DNA of 64,000 nt from Hygrocybe punicea. Taxonomy: Eukaryota > Basidiomycota > Agaricomycetes > Agaricales > Hygrophoraceae. The stretch spans positions 5,441,820-5,505,819 of the forward strand of contig OY744466.1 of NCBI GenBank assembly GCA_963556145.1, read 5' to 3'. Made by a program: the position numbers and the translations under genes. The notes under the pieces are model-generated. The model made no database searches. It saw only the letters and a list, made by a program, of their open reading frames with translations, and was not told the origin of the DNA. Below are positions 33,041 through 42,430 of this stretch, one piece after another (positions within the stretch are counted from its first letter, which is position 1; each line of letters opens with the position of its first letter).

Positions 33041-33645
33041 CATTGGCTGAGAGATAGTTAGTAAACGATGTATTCTATGTCCAGCAACAGTTCCATGAGC
33101 ATTCCGGCGGTATTGTACATGTTGCAAACAAATGCCAAAGAAAATCGGCATCATCCTCCGTGTTAGTTTTGCAGTTGAACCATGGGTCCGGCCGGCTTAC
33201 ATTGGCTGAGAGATAGTCAGTAGACAATGTATTCTATGTCTAGCAACAGTTCCATGAGCATTTCGGCGGTATTTTACATGTTAGAAACAAATGCCAAAAG
33301 AAATCGGCATCAACCTCCGTGTTAGTTTTGCAGTTGAACCATGGGTCCAGCCAGCTTACATTGCCTGAGAGATAGTCAGTAGACAATGTATTCTATGTCT
33401 AGCAACAGTTCCATGAGCATTTCGGCGGTATTTTACATGTTAGAAACAAATGCCAAAAGAAATCGGCATCAACCTCCATGTTAGTTTTGCAGTTGAACCA
33501 TGGGTCCAGCCAGCTTACATTGCCTGAGAGATAGTCAGTAGACAATGTATTCTATGTCTAGCAACAGTTTCATGAGCATTTCGGCGGTATTTTACATGTT
33601 AGAAACAAATGCCAAAAAAACATCGGCATCAACATCGGCATTAGC
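33041..33645 (-). repeat. 159-bp tandem repeat, right arm (about 4 copies)
   Basis: Reverse-complement copies of the left-arm unit, with fewer repeats. Its copies are more alike (33230-33600 nearly identical), suggesting recent local expansion. Confidence 0.85.
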
Positions 33646-33659
33646 TCTTCAGTTGAACC

Positions 33660-34140
33660 TCATGCTGACACTGATGCTGATGTGAACACTGATGCTAATG
33701 GAAATGCCAATGCCAATGTGAACACCGATGCCAATGTGAATACTGATGCCAATGGGAACACCGACACCGATGCAAATGCTGATGCTGCAGTGAACACCAT
33801 CGCCGATGCAAACACCAATGCTGATGCAAACACCAATGCGGATGGAAATGCTGATTCTGCAGTGAACACCAATGCCGATGCTGCAGTGAACACCAACGCC
33901 GATGCTGCAGTGAACACTGATGCCGATGCAAACACCGATGTGAACACCGAAGCCGATGTGACCACGGAAGCTGATGTGACCACCGAAGCTGATGTGACCA
34001 CCGAAGCCAATGGGAACACCGATGCCAATGCAAATGCCGATGCTGCAGTGAACACCGATGCCAATGCAAACACCAATGCCAATGCAAACACCAATGCCAA
34101 TGCAAACACCAATGCCAATGCAAAACACTGATGCCAATGC
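33660..34140 (-). repeat. Hexamer-based satellite, right arm
   Basis: Reverse-complement counterpart of 30885-31272, longer by about 90 bp because of extra GATGCTGCAGTGAACACC-type units. Confidence 0.85.
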
Positions 34141-34189
34141 CAACTGCAATGAAGGGTATCAATGATATTGCATTGGCTGGAGTGGATTA

Positions 34190-34410
34190 CATGAGTGACA
34201 ATACCCCCATAGAACCTCGGCCCAACGGTCTGAGATGGGTTTCAATACCCCCCGAAGACCCTCGGCCCAACGGTCTGAGACGGGTCACAATACCCCCCGA
34301 AGAACATTGGCCCAATGGTCTGAGATGGGTCACAATACCCCCACCGAACTTCGGCCCAATGGTCTGAGACGGGTAACAATACCCCCATAGAACCTCGGCC
34401 CACCCATCTA
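34190..34410 (-). repeat. 43-bp tandem repeat, right arm (about 5 copies)
   Basis: Reverse complement of the left-arm 43-bp unit (CGGCCCAACGGTCTGAGA). Fewer copies than the left arm. Confidence 0.85.
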
Positions 34411-34720
34411 ACACCATAACTATGACATTCCTGAGTTGCGCCGTCAAGTACCTAACAATAAGCTTTTCTTGGCCCAGATCCGTTGGCCCGTCCCAAACAT
34501 AACATTGTCAACCTTAGTTGCCTGGTCAGACACGGGATAAGTCATGTCATGGGCTGTGATAGTTGGAGATTGGATGTCGGAGCATTGGGTGTCGAATGTA
34601 AAGAGGTCGGGTAATGGCACTAATGGGTGTCGGATGTGTAGAATGCGGCGGCAGGAGTTATTTCGAGATGATGAAAGAAAATGCAGGGCTATGGAATGAA
34701 TGTTTCTTGACACTGAATTA

Positions 34721-34738
34721 TCCTCATGGTGGGCTCCA
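34721..34738 (-). promoter_or_regulatory. Putative primer binding site of the 15-kb element
   Basis: The minus strand reads TGGAGCCCACCATGAGGA two bases inside the 5' LTR (34741-35602). It differs from the small element's site only by CG-to-AT within CCGCGAGG. This fixes the element's orientation as minus. Confidence 0.65.
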
Positions 34739-34740
34739 GA

Positions 34741-35602
34741 TGTAGTGGCGGGTTCGGGGTGGCTTCGGAACAATAAAGAAGATCCTAACCAAGGGGTGTC
34801 AGTATAGAAGTGACGGTGGATAAGTCAGTGTCGGGAATAGTAGTAAAAGTGGAAATGGAAGTAAAAATATAAGCCGCTGTGTAAAACTGGACAAATAACA
34901 ATAAATCCGGTGATGAATGGAATGAAAATGGGTAAATAATGATGAACCCAACAATGCTGACGATGTCGGGTATGGCGGGTCGGGTTGGGTCAGGTCGGAA
35001 ATGATGAATGAGTAATGAAACAATCAATAAAGACAATGAAGTGAACTATAAAAGCTAAGGATCTACGTGGATGAGCATTTGAAGGGATTAAAGAAGATTC
35101 TGACTGTAGGAAAACGGGGACTAATGGTATCTCTTTTTGTGCGGTCGTTGGGGACCGTTTTTATAGTACATGAGTGAGTAGTCTACTTTCGGACATGTCT
35201 ATTTCAGCCGATAGAAACTACAAAGAAAAGATGGAATGGGGATGTGGAAAGGGGGGTTGCAAAGCGACATAGACAGGAAAATGGAAGGGAAAATGAAGAT
35301 CTAAAACGTCCTACATATCTCCGAAAGGACAAGGGGATGCATAAATAAGGTAAGTCCAACATCAGGGATCGAGTCTGAAGAGATCCATCTTCTATAATTG
35401 AAAGTCCGGGGCTTATGAGACTACCGGATTTGGTCTGAATGCGGCCGTGACAAAGCGGCATACATCGGGTCATGTCGGTCACGTTGGGTCATGTCACGTT
35501 GGGTTACGTCAGGTTGGAATGGGAGTCATTTGGAGGTGTCGGGTTCATCCGGATTTGTGAGATATAAATGATATGGACTCAGGGAGACATTGAGTCTCTA
35601 CA
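34741..35602 (-). repeat. 5' LTR of the 15-kb element
   Basis: 862 bp, partner of 20450-21286. It contains an extra GGTCATGTCGGTCACGTTGG-like tandem expansion near 35470-35515. Followed by TTGA, the right target copy. Confidence 0.85.
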
Positions 35603-38514
35603 TTGAAGAGGATGTCAGGATTCATGCTCAACCGCTTCAACCTGGAGATGACCCCGATCTCGAGACCGCCATTGCTCCCGTACTAGTATGGTCTGATTCC
35701 ACCCACCTCGCAAACTTCGGTACTGTGTCTCTTTGGCCCATATATGTATTCTTCAGTAGTCTTTCCAAATACTTTCATGGTAAACCAACATCATTCGCAG
35801 CCCATCATTTGGCATATATTCCAAAGGTAGGTCATCTTTGTTTGACAGTCTCTTGCTCACCAAGATCTTCCCTGTCAGTTATTAGCTCCCTGTTACTTTT
35901 CAAAATTTTTACCAGGGAATATACAACATTCCAGCAACCACAGATGTGCTCCGATTTTGCAAACGTGAATTAATGCAACAGATATGGCTTCTCCTTCTGG
36001 ACAGTGACTTTATGCATGCTTACGAACATGGCATTGTCCTCCTATGTGTGATGGTGTTCAACGTCGGCTATTTCCACGATTCTTCACATATTCAGCAGAT
36101 TACCCTGAGAAGTAAGTTATGATTCTGTTTCACTTAATGTTATGATTTCAACCCATATTTGACAGGGTTTTGCTTGCTTGCATCAAGTACCTTGCACATT
36201 GTCCATTCCCCCACTGCCTTATCCAAAAGAGCCAGATTCCAGGCATGGGGACAACAGTTGATGGTCAACGACGTGATGAAATTCGTGAGGATGACAACTG
36301 GCTCCGAAAAACCATTGAAAGGGTCCGTAAATGGGTGTTTGAGAAAGGTGTCAGTCTGGCAAGTGTAAAGATTGAGAGGCTACTTGACGTCAAGTCTCTG
36401 CTTCCAACACAGGTTTGTCCTAAACACTTATGGACGACATTCACCTGACTTGCAAATGCAGAGTGATTTCTCAGTCTGACTATCAAAATTTGGTTTCAAC
36501 TATTACTCGATGTTTGTGCCTGACCTAATGCACGAGTTTGAGCTTGGAGTGTGGAGAGCAATCTTGACACATCTACTCAGAATTCTGTGTGCCGTAGGTG
36601 AGGACAGTATCCAAGCTTTTAACAAGTGGTATGTAATTTGACTGCCCTTATGAATTTGTTGCCTAAGTCACATCTAAGGTTTTGCATGGTTCCCAAGACA
36701 CCATTCGCCATTTTGGTTCCAATGTGTCTGCAATGAAGAAGCTTGCTGCATGCAACTTTGAAGATATTCTGCAGGTAACTAGTGTGTTTTTGCATTTGTA
36801 TTTGTATTGGCTGAATGCCGATTTTCCAAGTGCATCATTCCTGTCATCAAAGGGCTATTGCTGCCACCACACAACAAAATTGTCCTTGATTTTTTGTTTG
36901 AACTTGCACCGTGGCAGGCATATGCAAAACTTCAGATTCACACAGAGATGACCTTTACCGTTTTCGAGGATGCCACCAAAACTCTTGGTGTGGTTGTGCA
37001 CTACTTTCAGAGAATGACATGTGAAGCATTTATTACTGTTGAACTCCCACAAGAAGAAGCTGCACATGGACGACGAGAAGCCACACTTGCAGCAAAATGG
37101 AAGGGGAAAGGGAAGGGGAAAGTGCCTTCCAAGTGCAAGTGCAAGTATCTCAACTTAGCAACATATAAATATCACTCTCTCGGTGATTACATCAAGGCCA
37201 TTCGTCGTTATGGTACTACAGATAACTATACAATGCAAATAGTAAGTTTTTTGAGTATATTTGCATCTGCTCACACTGAAATGCATTGTTATAGGGTGAG
37301 CTGGAGCATCGCCGTGTGAAACGATTCCATGTGAGAACCAATAAAAATTCAAAATTTGCCTTGCAGATTGCCAGGCACCAATGACGAGAGGTACTCTTGC
37401 GAGTCATGAAAAAATGTGAAGATAAAGCTCACAACATAGCGGAGCAACAAGAGACATGTGTTGTACCCCCTGGTGAAGTGATTCTGAATTTTGCTGATGA
37501 CGAACTGCTTCCCTGTACATCGCCCAAAGTACATCACCACATCTCCAACTCACAACGCTACCCTCAAGATATTACTAGATGGCTCAGCAAGAATCGCAGC
37601 GATCCAGCTTTTGCAGTAAGTTCTTTGGCCTTCTTCATTTATGGATACCGACTGTTGTCTAGAACTTTCTTCCCCAGCTCAAGGACCATCTGCTTGCACA
37701 GGTGTCACCTATGATGGAGATGAACATCATTTTACAGACACTGACCGTGACTGTGTCAGATTTGTCAGTAACTGAATTTATCGTCACAAAGTCATCCATA
37801 TCAACTACACAACCTATGACATGCGCCAGGCCCGAGATTCCATCAATCCCCGTACCCATGCTGATGTTATGGTGCTTGCCCATGAAGATGACAGCGGTGA
37901 AGATGATCGACATCCTTATTGGTATGCTTGGGTTATTGGTGTCTTCCATGCCAATGTCAGGCATGCTGGCCCAAATGCAAGGTCAACAGAGTCTCAGCAC
38001 ATGGAATTTTTGTGGGTCTGATGGGTTGGTCGTGATATGAGCTTGCCAGGTGGATTCAAGACACAACATTTACACCGCATTGGCTTTGTCAATTCTGATG
38101 ATGCATTTGGCTTCCTTGATCCAAAGGAAGTTGTCCAAGCAATTCATCTTATTCTGGCATTTGCACATGGATGGAGCTCACTCCTCTTGGGGCCATCTAT
38201 TTCCCATCATGCGAGTGAAAACGATGAAGACTGGGTCTACTATTATGTGGCTATGTACGTATATTTTATTATCATGATATTCGTTGTGATTTTGATTGAT
38301 TTCCTACTAGGTTTGTTGACTGTGACATGTTCATGAGATTCCAGGGTGGAGGGGTAGGGCACAGGGGGGCCAAATTTGTCAAACAACAGTTGCCAAATCA
38401 TGAACTTGAACCAGCAGCCCAGGTTCATAACAGTGATGATATTGATGCTGGTGGTGGCTCAGTATCGGGGGACGTGGGACAAGGCGGCGGTGGGCAAGTG
38501 ATTGAGGAATACAA
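35603..38514 (+). pseudogene. Plavaka-type transposase, middle segment
   Basis: Continues the gene begun at 19071. Core motifs: VLVWSDSTHLANFGTVSLWP (candidate catalytic Asp), FAAHHLAYIPK, DVLRFCKRELMQQIWLLLLD, LFPRFFTYSADYPEK, VLLACIKYLAHCPFPHCLIQ, NYYSMFVPDLMHEFELGVWR, HFGSNVSAMKKLAACNFEDI, YLNLATYKYHSLGDYIKAIR-type, GELEHRRVKRFHVRTNK, NPRTHADVMVLAHEDD, ANVRHAGPNARSTESQHMEF, HRIGFVNSDDAFGFLDPKEV, MFMRFQGGGVGHRG. Four CGA-to-TGA stops are seen (36477-36479, 37382-37384, 37773-37775, 38019-38021). A one-base deletion near 36046 shifts the frame before DGVQRRLFP, and a small deletion lies near 36690. The frame runs into VIEEYN at 38514, where a Helitron begins. Confidence 0.85.
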
Positions 38515-39196
38515 TCTAAAAGGAAGGGGACAATGGGGGGTCTGTGGCGTGGGGCTTTCGGTTATGGTCGCGTTTTGCTCGCGTTTGGTCGCTTGCCTCG
38601 CTTATGCTCGTGCACGCAGCCACGCGAGGCGCAGCCGAGCCCAGATCTGGGTTCTCCTTAAGTAATAGATGGTTTCCCAATCAAAATCTGACTTGATTGA
38701 TGGTTGCAATGTCATGTAAAATTCGTACGCAAAATAGTGGACATGCTTCCGCATGCCTCACGCGAGTTTGGTCACACCACGACCAAACATGACCAAATTC
38801 CATTCATGTGGGGGAGAATAGAAGCCATAATTGGTGTTGAGCTGGCACATTTTCTTTGAAAATTAAATTGGAAACTGCAAACACATTCTCCCCCACAATT
38901 TGAGCTATTGGTTGACATTAAAAAATGTGAGCATTGCAATGAAATGGTCCATCTATGAATTTGGCTTGCTCACAATTTGGGCCATTAGGAATCCTAACAA
39001 TCATCCCCTTTATGAAGAAGTGGATGGGATTGAATATATAAATGTTATGTGGGTGTTGGGTTCATGGTTCACCTGGATGCAAAACTGGAATGCTGATATT
39101 TAAGCCAGTTTATCACAGCATCATGCTGATCCTCAGCAAACTCCTGAAAGGGACTGTCAGGGTGAAAGAGAGCGAGAAAGGCTGCAAAGACTGCAG

Positions 39197-41113
39197 ATGA
39201 CATCTCCTTCCATTTGTCGACAAAGAACATATGACCGTCAGCCCCCGATCATTCAGCCAAACTTTGGCATGCCATCCTCAGTCCCTGTTGACCCACAACA
39301 ACCGACTTCATCGAGTTGTCATTGGCCAGTTCCAGTGGACATTTATCCTGGCTTGCCAAGACATCAGATTGCACATCATGATAGACGAGTGGCCTATTAT
39401 CAGCAGCAGGCTTCAGAAAGAGAGGTTCCACCTGTGTCATCTAATGTGCCACCTCCAAGAAACTGGGAGGAGGAGTTGCAACAGGGATTTGAGCGGACGC
39501 ATGCTGAACGGGTCAGACAACGTGGACAAACAAATCAGCAGCAACCTGGGAGGCCTGCATATTTTAATGCTGCACCTCAGCCACCTAGGACAAGTTGCTA
39601 CGAGGAACTGAAGGCCAGACGTGCAAGGAAAAAGTCTGGACATCAGGACCAGTTTGTTGTTGACGACCAATGGCAACACCAATTCAATGCAGAGTACGAA
39701 CAGCGGAACAGGATCTTCTTGCCAAGCAGGCTGAAGAACAACAATTGCACCAACTGCATCAGCAGGAGGAGCAAAGTCTTCAGGAATGCCAACGTCAGGC
39801 CATTCTTCGAGAAGAAGAATGTTGGCGGCAGAAGAACCTGGATGATGCCAAACGAATACATCTTGCACAACAGTTGGAAGCGGAACGACTGGCCCAACTG
39901 CGTGAAGAGCAGCAGAGGTCACATCTTGCCAGAGAGACACGTTTGGCAAGACAGTTGGAGGAAGAACATTCATTCCGACAACAACGAGAGGAGCAGGAGA
40001 GGATGAGACTGCTTGCGGTCCGTTCAAATCTGCAACATCGAGATGAACAGCACAGGCGAAGACTATGAAGTGCATTCACATCAGCAACACCGAGAAGTGC
40101 AGCATGGGCTAAGATTGCTGGAAGAGCAATTGTATGAGCAGCATCAAGATGACCTGCAAAGGTTGAGACAGCTTGAAGAGCACTCACACCAGCAGCATCA
40201 AGATGACCTGCAGAGGGCATCACAGGAGGTTGTGCTAGAGGAGATAGATGATGACAACATTAGAGCAGAGGCTCATGCTGAAGCACATGAACAGGACAAT
40301 GCTGTTCATGATGAAGAGGTGGCACTGGCTCAGCCAGATGCACTGGCATTGCAGGCACAAGAACAATTGCCTTTGGGTCGACGACTGAATGTTGCGCTAC
40401 CTGTTCGCTTCAGCATTAAGAGGATGGATGCGGTGTGCTCTCACTGTGGTGCTCTTCACTTCATCACAGAACGCCTCACAGACTCTTCTCAAACCCATCC
40501 AAGGTTTGGCATGTGCTGTCTTCAGGGACAGATTCACTTGGAGCCTTTGCCATATCCCCCTGCCACCTTGAGACGTCTTCTCACAGAAAGTATTCCTCGT
40601 GCACATTCTTTCAGGGAACACATACGCCAGTATAATGCTGCATTTGCATTTACCTCCATTGCTGTTCAGCTCGACATGACTGTCCTCCAAGGTGCCGGTC
40701 CTTATTGCTTCCGCATGCATGGCAACATGCATCACAATATGGGCACTCTCATTCCACGAAATGGTGTACAGCCTGCTTATGCCCAGCTCTACATTCATGA
40801 CCCAGAAGCGGCTCTTGCCACACATAATGCTCGCAATCCAAACCTGGATCCAACCATTATGTCTGATCTCCAGATGATGCTTAATGCTGCAAACCCTTTT
40901 GTGCCTCTCTACCAGCATGCATTTCGGATCATGATGGACAAGCCTCCAGAGGAACATGGGAATGTTCAGGCTCGCTTGGTTCTGCAGCCAAATGCAGATT
41001 GCCGTCGCTACAACTTGCCCACAGTGGAGGAAGTTGCTGCCATCATACCAGGAAGTGGAGAAGAGGAGGTCAACCTTCACAGGGAGATCATTCTGCGTCT
41101 CAAGACTCCTGAT
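39197..41113 (+). pseudogene. Helitron protein, N-terminal part
   Basis: Begins with a Pro/Gln-rich region (39197 onward). A long Gln/Glu/Arg-rich coiled coil follows that changes frame near 39690-39720 and again near 40050-40070, so at least two frameshifts are present. Then comes the Helitron N-terminal zinc-binding segment DAVCSHCGALHFITERLT... FGMCCLQGQIHLEPLP, and MHGNMHHNMGTLIPRNG, QPAYAQLYIHDPEAALATHN and RIMMDKPPEEHGNVQARLVL. It reaches HREIILRLKTPD at 41113, where an insertion begins. The protein resumes at 42431 with PDQGGALKRISHLNP. Confidence 0.75.
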
Positions 41114-42430
41114 TAGTGTTTTAAGGTCCGGTCCGGTCCGGTTTTTTCCCCTTTTTGGAAATTAACCGGGACTGGACCGGTTGCTCTGAAGTTATAATCT
41201 CAGAAGACCTTAACCGGACCTCTTAAAACTGGTCCTAGTTGGTCTTCCATGGTTCTCAGACCAGTCTTTTCTGTGCCAAACCGTATAGAATTGTCCATAC
41301 TGTCCGAATAAGCTATCCCATCATGCTAACCAACTAAGTCAGGAACCTCGTCGTCATCCGACATCACTTCATACTCAGGTGGCTCAATCGGAGAGGTGTC
41401 CCTGAGACAGCTAATTAGGTCTGTGAGTCAGGTTCAAAAGTTCAATACATACCGGTTGAAGTCAAAGCCATCTGGGAAATCCTCGGAGCTTTGTGCTGTT
41501 CCGAAGGTATAGAGTGTGGCTTCCAACTATGCAGTATTAGTTAGTACATGTGGAAGTTGCACAAAAAATGTTCACACAGCAATTGAGATCGATACCAGCT
41601 CCACAACACTGTTTTCAGAAGTGTTGGGGTGTGCCAAATGCATAGAGCGAGTTAAGGCATTCACAGCCAAGGCTAACAGAGTAGTTGAGTCGGCTTTGTG
41701 AAGCGAAGACGTGCGGTTTTTGATCGTCTGCACAATGATTGGAAACTCCGAGGCGTGGTCCTTGAGATAACTTAGCACAGCACTCATCAAAATTGACTCC
41801 GTAATTCACCTGCCACCACGACACAATTGGATTGGACCATCAAGTGCACTGAACTTCCCAGAAGCTTTTATGAAGCTGTTGCTCTAGTAGAAGTGCTTCA
41901 GTTGCTAACAGAGCGACATCAGGGTTGTTTCAAGCCTCAGGTCGGTTCAAGTTCTCCATTGACAGTGATAAGGTACTGGGGACTTGGGGAAAACGAGGAA
42001 AGAAAACTTCAGTGACTGTCTATATATATAGCACTGGTTAAGCGAGTGAAGCAACAAATCGCACCCGAATAGGATCAAGGCCTCACCTTTGGAGTGATCT
42101 TGGACCATGATGCAACAATTGTAGAATAGATACAAAGGAGTCCGGACTTAGTATGTTGTTAGACTTTTGTCGGATGTGACAGTGGGAGTATCTGGCAGTC
42201 TAGTCGTGTGCATCATTACATGTCAGATTGAAGTCCAGTCACGATACAGTCAGACTCGGACGCATTGGTACAAGTAGCCCGAATCGCATTCATGGGAACT
42301 GTACGTAGTATATATTCTAGCTACTAGCTACTCATCAAAGGGATGTGTTTCGTCCTCCTCAATATGCCCACCCAACAATTCATCCAGCAGAAATGAATCA
42401 AACTCTGCCAGGTCAACCTCCTCTACGTAG
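41114..42430. mobile_element. Insertion inside the Helitron gene, identity uncertain
   Basis: The Helitron frame stops after CCTGAT (41113) and resumes at CCTGAT (42432). TCCTGAT is present on both sides (41107-41113 and 42431-42437), compatible with a 7-8 bp duplication. The left edge TAGTGTTTTAAGGTCCGG is hAT-like, and a reverse copy (CCGGACCTCTTAAAACTGG) lies only 110 bp in. The right edge does not match it, so one end may have been lost or rearranged. It carries a host-like spliced gene fragment. Confidence 0.5.
41330..41800 (-). pseudogene. Captured 3' gene fragment with intact introns
   Basis: On the minus strand three exon-like blocks join through clean GT-AG introns. VLSYLKDHASEFPIIVQTIK...NALTRSMHLAHPNTSENSVV is followed by LEATLYTFGTAQSSEDFPDG, then FDFNR/DTSPIEPPEYEVMSDDDE, ending VPDLVG and a stop. 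That makes about 115 C-terminal residues of an unrecognised cellular protein with an acidic tail. The retained introns argue against an mRNA intermediate. Confidence 0.4.

Larger units (their letters stand above)
30365..34553. repeat. 4.2-kb foldback (inverted) repeat made of satellites
   Basis: The left arm (30365 to about 32330) reappears as reverse complement in the right arm (about 33040-34553). From the outside in, each arm holds a unique edge (GACTTATCCCGTGTC, then AAGCTTATTGTTAGGTACTT), a 43-bp tandem repeat, a hexamer/18-bp satellite, and a 159-bp tandem repeat. The centre (32330-33040) is not inverted and holds its own ATTGACATCGGC-type array. Copy numbers differ between arms. The layout of long inverted repeats with internal tandem arrays and a loop is like foldback elements. 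I found no clear target duplication, so it could be an independent insertion or an inverted duplication arising inside the 15-kb element. Confidence 0.8.
20450..35602 (-). mobile_element. 15.15-kb LTR-bounded element lacking polymerase (LARD-like), family A
   Basis: Direct repeats at 20450-21286 (837 bp) and 34741-35602 (862 bp) start TGTAGTGGCGGGTTC and end GAGTCTCTACA as read on the plus strand. The flanks are TCGA (20446-20449) and TTGA (35603-35606), a 4-bp target duplication differing by one CpG-to-TpG change. The primer site lies inside the right repeat in reverse complement, so the element runs on the minus strand. On that strand the LTR begins TGTAGAGAC like the small family-A element. 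The interior holds a 4.2-kb foldback repeat, broken Pro-rich coding similar to the small element, and a second LTR element carrying a hAT transposon. No reverse transcriptase or integrase is seen anywhere inside. The LTRs are very similar, so insertion is recent. The host is a Plavaka gene. Confidence 0.85.

Noticed and set aside
30365..34553. CRISPR-like array because of regular repeats
   Set aside because: Repeats are head-to-tail without unique spacers and lie in a eukaryotic genome.
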